Shown: one piece after another, positions 18,398 to 31,711 of the stretch
How the letters are laid out: each line of letters opens with the position of its first letter
Position numbering within the stretch: position 1 is the first letter of the stretch
Assembly (NCBI GenBank): GCA_025667525.1
Contig: CM046881.1
Location: 493,355,627-493,419,626 of the forward strand
Reading direction: 5' to 3'
Length of the DNA: 64,000 bases
Source of the DNA: Glebionis coronaria
Taxonomy: Eukaryota > Streptophyta > Magnoliopsida > Asterales > Asteraceae
Notes under the pieces: model-generated
Told to the model about the DNA's origin: nothing
The model's input: the letters and a program-made list of their open reading frames with translations, nothing else
The model's database searches: none
Translations under genes and position numbers: made by a program

Positions 18398-20959
18398 ATG
18401 GAGTACACATCTCTTACGGATAACTCCATCCTCTCGGGTACGGATAATCGTCCACCAATGTTGGTGAAGACTATGTATGAGGAATGGGCTTCCCGAATGG
18501 AACTTTATATGTTGAACAAGGAGAATGGACATCTCATTTGGGCATCGGTGCTCAATGGACCATTAGATTATGGTACAGTGCCGGAAGGTACAACTACTCG
18601 TCCTCGCACAACGGGTGAATTGACTGGAGATATGAAGATTCAAGACAAATGTGATAAGTATGCTACAAACATCATTCTCCAATCCCTTCCTCCAGATGTC
18701 TACAAACTCGTCAGCAAACATAAAGTTGCCAAAGAGTTATGAGATAGAATTCGTGTTCTCATGCAAGGCACCTCGTTAACTAAACAAGAACGAGAGTGTA
18801 AGCTTTATGATACTTTTGATAAGTTTGCCTATGTGCCAGGGGAGACTCTCAATGACTACTATCTGAGATTTACCCTATTGTTGAATGAGCTCAATATCTA
18901 TGGAATGATAATTCCTACCTTTCAATTGAACACCAAGTATTTGAACACTCTTCCTTCAGAATGGAAAAAATACGTGACGGATGTTAAATTGGCTAAGGAC
19001 TTGCATAACACCAATGTGGATCAACTTCAAGCCTTTCTTCAACAACACGAATGCCATGTGCTCGAGGCTCAGTTGTCTACACCTCAAGTTCATGATCCAC
19101 TTGCAATGTATGCTTCTCAACAAAACATGGCTTATACTTATCAACAACCATCATACTTGCAGCAACCACCACCACACACCTATCAGCAACCATCTTATCA
19201 ACCACCAGTGATGCCACAACAAGCATTTCAACAAGGTGTTCATCAACAATCTTTTCCGCAGCAACCATCATATGAGACATCACCATCACAAGCCAACACT
19301 TCTCCAATGGGCTATACTCCTCAGCAAGGATATTTTCCAATAGAAGCACAACCAGCACAGGCTTTTTACTCTAATGAACTTCCACCAATCCAAGCACCAG
19401 TCTTTACTCCAAATGATACGCCAGCTGATGTTCTAAACCATCTCACAGCCTACTTGTCAAAACTTGTTGCAACTAGAGGATTTCCACCAACAAACAATCA
19501 GCTCCGCACCTCATCAAATCCTCGACAACAAGCCACTGTTCAAGATGGTCAAGTGACGGTGCAACCAATTCAGGGAAGGCCAAATTCATATGGACCTCCT
19601 ACAAGGACTGGGAACAATCAAGCTGTGAATTCCCAAGCTAATGGAAATGGAAGTCCTAGTGGTCCTAAAAAGGTTGTGACTTGCTACAATTGCCGAGGAC
19701 AAGGTCATATGGCTAGGGAATGCACTCAGCCGAAAAGGAGGAGGGATGATGCATGGTTTCGTGAGAAGATGTATTTGGTTGATGCTCAGTCTAAGGGGAA
19801 GATCTTGGATTCAGAGGAGTTAGCATTTCTTGCAGACCCAGGGGCAGCAGATACTGAAGGCATTGCAGTCGTTTCCACTTCTAATGCAGCTTATCAAGCG
19901 GACGATCTTGATGCATACGATTCGGATTGTGATGACATTCACTCTGCCCAAGCTGCTCTTGTTGCTAATCTCTCTTACTACGGTTCTGATGTCATCAGTG
20001 AGGTACCAACCACATCTAATAATATTGATGATAACCAACATCAAGTTGGGCATGAAAATGAAAACCTCGAACAACATTCGGGAACTAGTAATTCAAATGA
20101 TGTGGTACCCAATCCTACACATTTGAGTGAACCTCAACCAAATGCTATGACGGATATGGAATCTTATGCTCAACATGATTTGGTCATGGTGCCTAAACAT
20201 ATAATTGATCAAATGCATATGGCCCTCAGACAATCCGTAGATACCAATTCCAACCTAACTGCTGAGCTTGCGTTGCATAAAGAAAAGGTCAAAACCTTTG
20301 AAATGGTCCCTCAAGCAGAGAAAATAACATGTTCTGAATTTGACCAATTTCGTTTTGAAAAGATTGAACACTTGAAAGAAATAGAATCATTAAAAGCTAA
20401 TCTTTCTAATGAATTAAAAGAAAAAGAGTCGGTTGTCAATGATTTTCAGAAACTTAAAATGGATTTCGAAACTCTCGAGTCTAAAAAGGTTGAATCGGAA
20501 ATTAATGCTACCAAACTTCTTAAATTTAAAGAACAACAGCTTTTAAAACAATACGCTTCCACAGAAAAGGTTCATCTTTTAACTAAATCATTTAAAGAAC
20601 TCGAACTTAAGCGTCTTCAAGATTTACCACCTAATCCCGGTTATACAAAACAAGCTCAGGAATATATTCCCGGTCTTTATGATATGACCATAATTGGCAA
20701 ATCGAAAAGAGCACCTTTTGTTCGTAGTTCTGACGTGACACAGTCACTTGCGGATGAAACTCATTCTAAAATGCTTTCAAAATTCCATACAATTGATTAT
20801 GATCAACATAACAAAGATCAATTTTCTAAAAAGACCCGCATTCGCTTACAAAAGGAATTAGCTGAATTGACAGTTCTTGTGCCCCAAAGTTTGTCAAATG
20901 AAAACCCTCCTAGTACGTCTCCTACACTTGTCAAAAAGGATTTAACTTTCCACCGGTAA
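18398..20959 (+). pseudogene. C2 gag with CCHC knuckle, one stop
   Basis: The ATG at 18398 opens the frame. A TGA at 18740-18742 interrupts it, and the frame then continues unchanged to 20959. The N-terminal part is a Copia gag (WASRMELYML, TSLTKQERECKLYDTFDKF, LNDYYLRFTLLLNEL). A Gln/Pro/Tyr-rich segment follows (19080-19400), then a clean CX2CX4HX4C knuckle CYNCRGQGHMAREC at 19683-19724, an acidic Asp/Asn-rich stretch, and a long Lys/Glu coiled coil (20280-20640). A one-base shift near 20945 moves the frame into the next block. The role would be the nucleocapsid of virus-like particles. Confidence 0.85.
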
Positions 20960-22188
20960 GTAAGCCGTCCGTTAACTTAAATGCGGTACACCAACACTTA
21001 GCCGATTTTGACAAGGTCATTTTGGAACGTACGACGGCTTCGGCCATAACGGAAGGTGAATGGAACTTTGAGCACACTAGAGCTGCGTTCCGAGACGAAA
21101 TTATTCCGTTTGTAAAGAATGTTAAAGCTTGTCTTAGTAATCTTGATCAAGATTTGTATTTGGAAATAGAAGAAGTTAAACGTGTTTTCAATGAAATAGA
21201 TGATGCTTATGAAAACAGTTTACTTGAAATAGAACGAGTTTCACGCCAAAATGATCAGCTTCTGAAGCAAGTGATGTCTCATGATATTGTTTCCGTCTGT
21301 GTGAATAAACGTGTTGATAATGATTCTACTGTGCATAATATTGAAACTGTGGATAATGTGGTAGATAGTACTTGTCACGAATCTGACGCTGAATTTTTAA
21401 AGCTTCAAGATTCATATTCTTCGCTTTCAAAACGTTTTGATGAGGTTCAAACACATTGTATTTCGCTTGAATGCAAGCAACAATTTATTCAAGAAATCTT
21501 TGAAACGTCATTCGAAGGTGTTAATATCGATGATGCAAACTTTGAAAAGAATTTTCGATTGAATTTACAATCAAAACAACGTCAGCCAAGTGACAAGGTT
21601 GCTAAATCTTTGTCGATAGACATAGAGAAATCTAAGGAGCTTCACTGTGTGAACGTACTTGAGGCTGCTGAGAATTTTAAACTTGATCTAGATAATCGAG
21701 TTTCCAAGATGTTGTCCAAAGTTGATAACTTAAAACAGAAAAATACACGACTTTTCGATTCAGTACAACCAGCATGTGCTCATACCACTACACATAATCA
21801 ATCATTGATTGAACAACTGAATAGAAAGTCGGTGGAAATATCTGATTTGAGGGAACAAATTTGTGATAAGAATCTGGTCTTGGCTGAGTTAAAGGAAACA
21901 CTTCGTACTCTAAAAGGTAAGAATGTTATGGATAACGCAGCCACTGTCTCAGCATCGTCCTCTAGTGCAATTAAAAGGAACCTTATAGCCGTCACACCAC
22001 TTAATAAGGGCCCTAGGACTAAACCATCTCAAACTTTGGTCACTAAAGATAAGGCGGAATCAAAACCAGCTTCTAATATTCCCGTGTTGCCTTCTACAGG
22101 AGTAAGCACCACTACTAAGGCTCAAAGATCTAAGCTTAAAAGAAACAAGAAGAATGATAGGATCTTGCCCCATCTAGTAGTCAAGTGA
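20945..22188 (+). pseudogene. C2 coiled-coil extension of gag
   Basis: This continues the polyprotein in a new frame after the shift near 20945. It is predominantly helical and Glu/Lys/Leu-rich (EIEEVKRVFNEIDDAYENSL, LNRKSVEISDLREQ), with no known enzyme motif. It ends in a Lys/Arg-rich tail and a stop at 22186-22188; a second shift joins it to the next block. Equivalent coiled coils lie in C4 at 62494-63651. Long coiled coils after gag are typical of these large Copia elements (from memory). Confidence 0.7.
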
Positions 22189-22895
22189 AGAAGAAAGTAG
22201 AAGCCCATCCTAGGAATGTTATTTCTGTTTTGAATAAAAAGAATCATGTAGCTAAACCTAAAGGCTCTGCGGTTGTGCAGCGTTCTAAGCCTACTGTGAA
22301 TTCTAATTTAAAATGTTGGAATTGCAATGAATGTATGTTTTCTAGTCGTCATGATTCTTGCCTTATTGACCATGTGAATGAGATGCATGCCCGGAAAAAT
22401 GGATTAGAATGGAAACCGACTGGGAAAGTGTTAACCCAAGTTGGTTGGATGTGGCGCCCCACTGGTAGAACTTTCACTATAGTAGGAAATACGTGCCCTT
22501 TGACTAGGATCACTCCCACTGAAGTGAAGAAAGCGTGCCCTTTAACTAGGAGTACCAAGGCTACCAAAACATAAGCGTGTCCTTTAACTAGGAACACCAA
22601 TACTACTGTAGGAACAAAGTGCCCTTTAACTAGGTCTACTCCCACTATAGTGCCCGCGAATAATCCAAAACCTAAGAAAGTTAGAACTGTAAAACCTGTT
22701 AGTGCTAAAACTCAGATTAGAAAACGCAGGAAATCTAAGGGTCATAAACATGTTAGCAATTCTGATAATCTTATATCTGTATCTGCTAACACTCAGGAAC
22801 CAATAGTTTCCAATGCATTGTCTACTGTTGTTATTGAAAACAGGTGGTCCAAATTGTTCTCTGGTATTTGGACTCTGGTTGCTCCAAGCATATGA
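22185..22895 (+). pseudogene. C2 Cys-rich linker before protease
   Basis: Holds CWNCNECMFSSRHDSCLIDH, a Cys/His cluster with a counterpart in C4 (CTKCNKCVFNAIHDDC). It is followed by four to five short repeats of the type CPLTRSTPT (22493-22640), one of them crossed by TAA at 22572-22574, and a Lys/Arg-rich tail. The frame shifts around 22850 into the protease. The Cys/His cluster may be a zinc finger acting with gag in RNA binding (inference). Confidence 0.65.
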
Positions 22896-25800
22896 CCGGA
22901 GATCGCTCTCAGCTCGGAAATTTCGTCAGCAAGTTTCTTGGTACGGTTCGATTTGGAAATGATCATATTGCAAAGATAATGGGTTACGGTGAATATCATA
23001 TTGGGAATGTTATAATTTCAAGAGTGTATTACGTGGAAGGTCTTGGTCACAACTTATTTTCTGTGGGACAATTTTGTGATGCAAACCTAGAAGTTGCTTT
23101 TCGAGAGCATACCTGCTTCATTCGTAATTTGGAAGGGGTTGATTTATTGAAAGGTACTCGAGGGAATAATTTGTATACTTTGTCTCTACAAGACATGATG
23201 GCCGCTTCTCCCGTATGTCTTCTCTCCAAAGCATCGAAGACTAAGTCATGGTTATGGCATCGACGGTTATCTCATCTTAACTTTGACGCTATTAATCACT
23301 TGGCGAAAAACGAACTTGTTCGTGGTCTTCCTAAACTATCATTTCACAAGGATCACTTGTGTTCCGCGTGTACAATGGGGAAAAGCACTAAGAAATCATA
23401 CAAACCCAAGACGGAAGATACCAGCCAAGAGAAAATTTATCTGTTGCATATGGATCTTTGTGGACCTATGCGTGTTGAAAGTCTTAGTGGAAAAAAGTAC
23501 ATCCTCGTCATTGTCGATGATTACTCTCGGTTTACATGGGTGAAATTTCTTAAAGCAAAAAATGAGGCACCTAAATTCATCATCGGATTTCTCAAGATGA
23601 TTCAAGTGCGTCTCAACACTACTGTCCGACGCATTCGTACAGATAATGGAACCGAATTTGTGAATCAAATCTTGCGTGATTATTATGAAGAAGTTGGCAT
23701 ATCTCATGAAACATCCGTTGCACGCACTCCACAACAAAACGGTGTCGTTGAAAGGCGAAATCGCACACTTATGGAAGCTGCTCGAACGATGTTAATTTAC
23801 GCAAAGGCTCCATTGTTTTTATGGGCAGAAGCAGTATCTACAGCAGTGTACACCCAAAACCGGTCACTAATTCGTAAACGCCATGGTAAAACACCTTATG
23901 AGCTTCTCCATGAAAAAGTACCAGATTTATCATATCTTCATGTATTTGGTTCTCTTTGCTATCCAAATAATGATGGTGACAATTTGGGAAAACTTCAACC
24001 AAAGGCTGATATTGGTATTTTCATTGGTTACGCACCCGCAAAGAAGGCATATCGAATCTACAACCGTAACTCTCGCAAGATCCTCGAAACTATGAATGTT
24101 GATTTTGATGAGCTGACTGCAATGGCTTCCGAGCAAAGTAGCTCTGAACCCGCACTTCATGAAATGGGACCCAGTAACATTAGTTCTGGTCTTGTCCCAA
24201 ACAACCCTACTTCATCATCATTTACACCACCTTCTAGGACTGAATGGGATACGTTGTTTCAACCGTTCTTTGATGAATTCTTTACTCCTACAAGTATTGT
24301 TGCTCCAGAACCTGAGGTAATAGCTCCGGTAACCGAAGTTGTCGCTCCAACAACCGAAGCACAATCAGACACATCTGCACCTACAATTGGTCTAGATATA
24401 CCATTAACAAGTAATTGTCAACCAACACCTGTTCCAACTACCCATGTCATGCCTATTGATGATGAAGAGGATGATGATGATCACGATTTGGAATTCGCTC
24501 AAATGCGTGAACTTCCATTCTTTGGTGTACCAATTCCCGACCCTAATCAAGCCGGGTCGTCCACCTCAAAGGAAGCTCCTACTACGGTTTACTCCAATCC
24601 ACGGATTCGTGAACATGACAGCAAGTGGACAAAGGATCATCCTATAGATTCTATTATTGGTGACCCTAATCGTCCGGTATCCACACGAAGTCAGTTACAA
24701 GAAAGTGCAATGTTTTGTCACTTTGATGCTTTTCTTACTGAAGTTGAACCTAAGACATGGCAACAAGCTTTTACTCAATCATGTTGGATAGAAGCTATGC
24801 AAGAAGAACTTAATGAATTTATACGTCTTGAAGTATGGGAACTTGTCCCATGCCCGGATCAAGTGCAGTTACTCAGTTTGAAATGGGTTTACAAGGTGAA
24901 ACTCGATGAGTTAGGCGGAATATTGAAGAACAAAGCTCGACTAGTAGCTCGTGGATACAAGCAATTATTGGGCATCGACTTTATGGAATCCTTTGCACCT
25001 GTTGCCCGTTTGGAAGCTATTCGACTATTCCTCGCTTATGCAGCCCATATGAATATGATCATCTATCAGATGGATGTGAAGACGGCATTTCTTAATGGTG
25101 AACTAAAGGAAGAGGTCTATGTTCAACAACCGGAAGGTTTTGTGAATCCTAATTATCCTAATCATGTGTAAAAGCTTAAAAAGGCTCTCTATGGGTTGAA
25201 GCAAGCTCCTCGTGCATGGTATGATCTTTTGTCACAATTCCTCATTACGCAAGGCTTCGCTAAAGGCAAGGTGGATCCCGCGCTGTTCATTCAGAAACGA
25301 GGTAAAGATATGATTATGGTACAAATATATGTTGATGATATTATATTTGCAGCCACGACCCAAACCTTATCCGACGAGTTTGGGACACTCATGTCTTCCA
25401 AGTTTAAGATGTCATTGATGGGCAAGGTATCATTCTTCTTAGGTCTTTAGATATCTCAGAGTCCCAGAGGCATCTTTATCAATCAATCCAAGTATGCCCT
25501 TGAATCGCTTAAGAAGTACAAGATGGAATCTTGCGACCCCGTGGATACTCCAATGGTGGAACGAACTAAGCTTGATGCAGATCCTCATGGAGTTGCTGTT
25601 GATCCGACACTTTATCGTGGAATGATCGGTACTCTTCTGTATATCACAGTTAGTCGACCTGATCTTCAATTTGCTATATGTATGTGTGCTAGGTATCAAA
25701 CTCGTCCTACTGAGTTACACTTAGCTACCGTTAAAAGGATCTTTCGATATCTTAAAGGAACCATTAATCGGGGACTTTGGTATTCGAAGGACTCTTCTAT

Positions 25801-26311
25801 TGCACTAATGGCATATGGAGATGCGGATCACGCGGGTTGTCAAGATACAAGGCGTAGCACGAGTGGAACTTTGCAACTACTAGGAGATCGACTAATCAGT
25901 TGGGCATCGAAAAGGCAGAAAAGCGCTGCAATTTCAAGTACGGAAGCAGAATACATAGCTATGTCCGGTTGCTGTGCTCAAATTCTTTGGATGAGATCGT
26001 AATTAACCGACTATGGTCTAGGTTTCAACAAAATTCCGATGTACTGCGACAACAAGAGTGCAATTGCCTTATGTTGCAACAATGTTCAGTTCTCCCGGTC
26101 GAAGCATATTGACATTCGCTACCATTTCATCAAGGAGCAAGTGGAAAATGGAGTAATCGAGCTTTACTTTGTCCGATCTGAGTATCAATTGACGGATATT
26201 TTCACGAAGGCTTTAGATCACGCTCGAATTGAATTTTTGGCCGACAAGCTAGGAATGAGAACCTTCTCGCCTGAGACTCTTAAGGAACTAGCAGATGAAG
26301 CGAAAGAATAG
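22844..26311 (+). pseudogene. C2 pol: protease, integrase, RT, RNase H with three stops
   Basis: A single frame holds, in order, protease active site [10 protein letters not shown] (22865), the pre-integrase HHCC region (WHRRLSHLN to CSAC), the integrase core with [18 protein letters not shown] and [10 protein letters not shown] carrying the D, D and E residues, the connecting Pro/Thr-rich segment, RT with [22 protein letters not shown] and IYVDDIIFA, and RNase H ([37 protein letters not shown]). Stops lie at 25169-25171, 25448-25450 and 26000-26002, all in RT or RNase H, with no further frameshift. Protease and integrase appear undamaged. The frame ends at TAG 26309-26311. Confidence 0.88.
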
Positions 26312-28120
26312 TGGTGGTAAAACTATTCTCCGTATCCTTCGTGATCATCTGTATATATTGTTTATATTTTTATACACAAAAGCAAAATACAAAAATATAA
26401 AACCATATAAAAACCATAAAAATTGAAAAATCTAGAAAAATCCAAAAATATTTTTTACTTTATTTTTCAAAGGCATGTCTTTTGGTACGATAATATTTAC
26501 GGCCTTAGAAATGTTGATTAATATTGACACGGCGTCATAAATAGATTTCGTACAAAAGTTGTAAATATTTCATAAAACATGCCTAAATGGCTTGTAGTTA
26601 TTTCAGACTGCAACCCGGTTTTCACATTAAAGTCAAGTATTTCTTATGAAAGCTTTGGCTCACAACGGGAATTAATTTTCTCGGGCAAGGTTTACTTTAA
26701 AACCTTGTAAGGGATCAAGTTTACTTTATAACTTGGTTTAACACAAATATATGTACGTTTCAGTGCATTTATTTGTTAAAACAAGAGAAGTCTTGTTTTT
26801 ATGAAGCTATCATCTCTACAACCATAGCAAATCTACAATTGGTATCTACATGCTCGACGATGCGACTACTCAACCGACGACTACAGCTCTTTCAGTAGAA
26901 CACAGGTCAACAATGGAGGGAGAGAAATTGTCAAGAATTCAGAATCTTTGATGCCGAACGTGCCGAGTTCAGAAGTTGGTGTCAAGACAACAATACCAAT
27001 CATACATGTGGTGTCAAGAGATGACTTCAGACGTGACGAGGCGGACAACATATGCTGACAAGAACCATTTGATCTTATCATATGATGTTCTCATCAATCA
27101 GGTCCAACCTTGTCAATTCTTTTTTAATATGGTGAATATGTGATCATGCTACAAATCGATATCATATCTCATACATTTGGTATCATGAAGATAAAACGGA
27201 CTTGCATTTTTCTTCCCAAAACCTTTGTTAAAACTTCATTAAATCAATTGATACTAAAAACATCAATTGGGTTAATATTTTTAATATGGGGGAGAAAATG
27301 TGATTTAATATGGGATATTATCACAAATGGTTTGACTTAATGCGCTGGCTTATCCCGACATATGCGAAATGTTTTCGAATATCGTGGCATATGTTAAGGG
27401 GGGGCAAAATGGATTTGCATATCAAAAATGGATTTCATGGTGATTTATACTTACCCAAACCTCATTTAATTCACGACGATGAAGATTGTGGTGACATAAG
27501 GATGGTAGGATAGGTTAAGTCCTATGATTCTTCCAGAACCGGAGGAATCTTCCCAAGGACATTCCATAGCTAGAAATAGTAGTCCTTAGGAAAGATGGAG
27601 AAAGATTGTGAACGTAGCTGAATGCCGACCAAGTACTTAAGTTAGTACTGGAACAATCACAACAAGGTGCTAGTTATGACGTATTGGTAAGCATTGAAGG
27701 GGTTGAAGAATGAAAAAGAATTGTAAAGATAAAGGGTGTAAAGAAAGAAGCTCTCCTTACAACTTTAGGCAGAAACCGGGTCAACACATATGCTATTGAG
27801 ATCATTTTAATGATTCTCGATATTGAAGACAGACATCATGGACCCAGTGATGCAATGCACAACCCATCCCAGCTAACTCAGATATCTCTCAAAAGGTATT
27901 TGTTTTAATCACACGGAGACAACACATTATCTATTGATTTATTCACTCCGAATAAATTGGTATTGAAAAGGTGGCACTCCTCTCCAGCCTCCGATCACTA
28001 AAATCCAAAATGCACGATCGAGTCTAGAGCCATTTGAGATCATCAAATATCTCATTAGGATACACTTTCATATTTCCTTGCTTCTTCACACACTATGAAA
28101 AGTAAGAAAGATTTTAAGAG
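26312..28120 (+). other. C2 3' non-coding region, proximal part
   Basis: AT-rich. C2 lacks a counterpart of the extra ORF seen in C0 at 2-1279. From about 27290 the sequence aligns with C0 from about 1550, including purine-rich GGGGGAGA/GGGGGGGC runs and a conserved purine tract (GTTGAAGAATGAAAAAGAAT). Confidence 0.6.
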
Positions 28121-28515
28121 TCCTACGCAAAATCTTCATGATCTTGCTTGAACATCCGAGTAATACGAAAGTATTTACAATGAAGATGGAAATCCTTCTT
28201 GAGCGAACATCAAAAAGCTCATGGTAGGTGACTTGTGCGATTCTTTATGAATCAAACTTGTGATAACTGGAAAGCAACAGTGGTTTAATTCTTAAATGAA
28301 TTTAAACACGTTCCAGGCCTCTACGCAAAATATCAGTGATCTTGCCAGAACACTCAGAGTGATGCCTTAGTGTTCACAGTGATGAGTGGAAATCCTTCTA
28401 GTGTTAACCTCAAACAGCACTTGGTAGGTAACTTGCAAGATTCTATACGAATCAAGCTCGTGACAACTGGAAAGCAACGATGGTGCGGTTCTTAATTGAA
28501 CTTCACTTGTTCCAG
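28121..28515 (+). repeat. Two tandem ~198-bp units in C2 3' region
   Basis: The first unit starts TCCTACGCA at 28121 and the second CCTCTACGC at 28318. They have the same internal order of GAACA, GGAAATCCT, GGTAGGT, ACTGGAAAG and TTCCAGG blocks as the C0 pair at 2444-2837. Confidence 0.7.
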
Positions 28516-28566
28516 GAACATGAATTGATGGCTTCAAATCATGCGGATATTCTAATCCAAATGATT

Positions 28567-28740
28567 CACTCTTTATGTTCGCAGTCAGCTTTGGACGGTC
28601 GAATAAAGAGAACGGGTTTACCCGCGAAATCCTGTTAGGAAGTTACTTAATTGAAACTATCCGTCACGGGTACGATATCTAATATCGTCCAACGGTCTCC
28701 ACCGACCGGAGGTAAAATGCTACCGATTTAGAATGAAATG
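28567..28740 (+). other. Conserved multi-hairpin RNA block (C2 copy)
   Basis: Nearly identical to 2889-3060 of C0. Hairpins at 28613-28624 (CGGG/CCCG), 28658-28672 (TATCCG/CGGGTA), 28672-28688 (ACGATAT/ATATCGT), then CGGTC/GACCG and GGTA/TACC. The only loop change in the fourth hairpin is TTCACC to TCCACC. Confidence 0.6.
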
Positions 28741-29173
28741 TTCAAAGCCAGTTCGTTCGTGTCTACTTATGTTGTGGCATTTGAAGACGGTGGCGCTGCG
28801 GAATCAGAGAAGAAGTCGTCCCCGCATGCTTATACTTTATACACTTAATACACCATTTAATTCAAGAAAGCCTAAAAGTTAAGTCTTCCGTTGTATTGAA
28901 CTCTGAAGCTTTCAAGAATTACAAAAGGTATAAGTATGTGGGACATGGTGTCACGAAGAGGCGGAGATCACAAGTGATGGATGCACGAGATCAAGGCAAG
29001 AGATTAATGCTCGAGACTGATATCAAAGATCACATCAGCATGTTCACCAGAAAAGAAAAAGAAAAAGAAAGACGAAGACTACGAGCTCAAGACAAGCATA
29101 GTATGCTAGGTTTATTTTATTATTGTAACTTGGGTAACGCCCTTGTTTGGAGTGACCTCCCTTAGGGGGAGAT

Positions 29174-29506
29174 TGTTGGAAATACGTTTTACGTATTAAG
29201 AAGGATCGGTCACTCCAACGATAGTCCATGTAATAGCTCGTAGTTTAGTTAACTTTCGTTATTTAACAAACAAGTCCAAGCCTAGCCCACAACTTGTGTA
29301 GGGCGGCCCAAACGTGTAAACCTAAGCCCATTACAAGGCTTGGGTATATAAACCCTCTCCTTTGATGGAGAGGGTGTGTGTTCCTCATTTTTACACATAG
29401 TAGAAAGTGTTTTTCTTTCACTTTCTCTCTCTAAGTGTGTGTGTTCTCACCATCTCTCTATCTCTTTCTCTCTCTAAAAACATAAGCAAGATTTACATAT
29501 CCTACA
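29174..29506 (+). repeat. 3' LTR of C2 (333 bp)
   Basis: It matches 17346-17679 with about six substitutions and one indel. Polypurine tract TTAGGGGGAGAT lies at 29162-29173, and the second copy of TAATG follows at 29507-29511. Confidence 0.92.
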
Positions 29507-29511
29507 TAATG

Positions 29512-31706
29512 GATAGTTCCTACGAAACTCATGTGTTATTCATAAGGGATGCGTATTGGACACCCCGCACTTTCAAATATTACGTTTTGGATCCTTGTCA
29601 TGAGTAAGATCTCGAAAATGGTGATTAAGTCATCCTTAGACTTGAGATGCCAACAAGTTTGTGCATGTGTGAATATCACTCCTTGATTATTGAAATTGAG
29701 TATATTGAAGTTCGTTTCTCTCGATTCTTGACCAATTGAATGTCCTAAAAATCTCAAGTTTATTATTGTTCTTGGTTGATAGGATTTTTTGGATAATCTA
29801 TGTCTAATTCAAGCAACAAACAAAAAGGGTGAAAAATATTAAGCTATATATCCGTAAAACACTTTGCAAATACCAAGTTTTTATTCATGAAAGGACAAAA
29901 TGTAAGAACATAAATGGAATGTGCTCAAAATGTAAAGAAATTGAAAATACAAGGCTTGAAATGTAAATGCTAGAAAGTTAAAGGACCTAAAATGTAAATT
30001 TTAACAACTTTTAACTAACTTTTAACAAACTACCAAACTGCCTAACTAATTATGACAAGTAACAGAAAGTTAAAGGATTAAAATGTTGCAAACCCTAATT
30101 ACTTGCAAGTTTAGCTAAGAATGCAAACAAGTACAAATCCTGGGGACCAAAATGCAATAAAATGACACTTAATAACAAAAACGGGCATACACCAATCAAT
30201 AAGCTCGTATGAGCTTAATTCTGAACCAAATAAGCTCAGACTAGTTTTAAAAGACTTATAATCAAAAATAACCTAGACTTGTATAAGGAAAATGATTGAA
30301 ACAAAGTAAAACTCAAATAAGCTCAAACCAATAAGCCATGAATAAACTAACTTGAAATTGAGACATGCACATTCAGATTTTCAAGCTCAAACTTGTTAAA
30401 AAGCTTATTAAGAGTATGTAATGTCTTTCCTTTTTGAATATGATCAAGTGAATAAGCAGGAAAATGGAATTAAGCTGAAATGTAGCTTATTTGACTTTTG
30501 TTGACCAAAAATGGAAAAAGCTCAAATTCTCCAAAACTACTCAACACAAGTTTCTAAACAAGATTATGAAAGAAAATAGCCAGTTTTATGAAGTGGAATT
30601 GGCTGTATAAGAAAACAGTCCACCTCTTGTTACAGAAACTTGATTTATCCTAGGAGCTTATTAATAAGCTGATTTCTCAGTCAAATCAAAATACTGTAGA
30701 ATTTCCTTGAACAGAGTTGAACTTTAGATGTTAAGCTATATCTAGAAACTTGTTTCAAGGAATTTGGTTAAGAATTGAAGAAATGACATTGATTTGAAAA
30801 TAACAAGTTTCTGAATTACAATAAACACAGATTTCAACCCAAACCTTTTTCAAGCCGATTGCCTTTTTGACATGAAATTTGAGTTCAAAATTGCACACAC
30901 TTATCACCAAATGTCTACTGAATGTAAATGAACAAATCTTAACAGGTTTATCAAACTTGTATTACTAAAACTTAGCAAATCCAAACACTAGTTATCAAGA
31001 CTGTGAACAACTTTTTCAAAGAGATTTCAAGTAAATGAGTGAATTAAGCTAAGACTTATATCAAATCATGTTCATTGAGTAAAATGAATAGCAAATGAAT
31101 CAATAACAGACTTAATCAAACACTAACACACAATATGCACTTAATTGACTTAACTGATGAATAAAAGACTGAAATCAAGTAAAACTCATACTAAAGCTTC
31201 AAGACTACTCCAAAGCAATTAAATCAATCCAGTTTACACTAAACAAGTACTTAACACATGATCATAACAGCACAGATGGTTTACACTAGAATTGAGCATG
31301 CAATCTTCAATTTAGAGGAACTAAAAACAGAAATTGGCAAAATTTTTAGCTAAAGGCCTCCGTTGATGGAGGAGTGTGGCGCTGAGCCAACTCAAATCTA
31401 CAAAAAACACCATAAGAACACCACCATTAACCTAATTATCACCTCCAAAAGCCATTGTTGAACTAATCAAACCAAACTGCATCAATCTGCTACTCCTGAA
31501 CTGAACTGGACTGATTGAGCTGGATAGAACATAACAAGCTTCCAAAATATATCAACTACACTTCATTGATCATTCAAGATCAATAAAATCTCAAAGCAGT
31601 AACAGTATTGGAGAATGAGTAAGTGAATTGAAGGACAGAGAAAGGAAATGGATATTTTTTTGAATTTTATTGATTGGTGAAAGGAAATTTGTTACAACAG
31701 CTTTAA
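29512..31706. other. Relic DNA: continuation of old Copia, then unassigned AT-rich sequence
   Basis: The first ~250 bp continue the flank interrupted by C2 at 17345, i.e. the 3' region of the Copia relic. The rest is AT-rich with many repeats of AAAATGTAA (29890-30000) and no open frame of note. Its right part (31300-31706) is continuous with 35510 onward once the non-autonomous element is removed, and reads on the minus strand like the leader of a decayed retroelement. I see no gene. Confidence 0.45.
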
Positions 31707-31711
31707 CTAAC

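Larger units (their letters stand above)
17346..29506 (+). mobile_element. Complete Copia LTR retrotransposon C2 (12.2 kb)
   Basis: Bounded by LTRs of 334 and 333 bp that differ at about six bases and one indel, and by the 5-bp target duplication TAATG at 17341-17345 and 29507-29511. Order: 5' LTR, initiator-Met tRNA primer site, short-motif array, gag with long coiled-coil extension, protease, integrase, RT, RNase H, then about 2.9 kb of 3' non-coding DNA, polypurine tract and 3' LTR. The large size and long 3' region fit SIRE/Maximus Copia elements (inference). Several stops and frameshifts in the coding part make it non-autonomous today, despite its intact ends. Confidence 0.93.

Noticed and set aside
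29512..31706. A hidden host gene in the long AT-rich stretch
   Set aside because: No open frame with codon structure, splice signals or recognisable protein on either strand.
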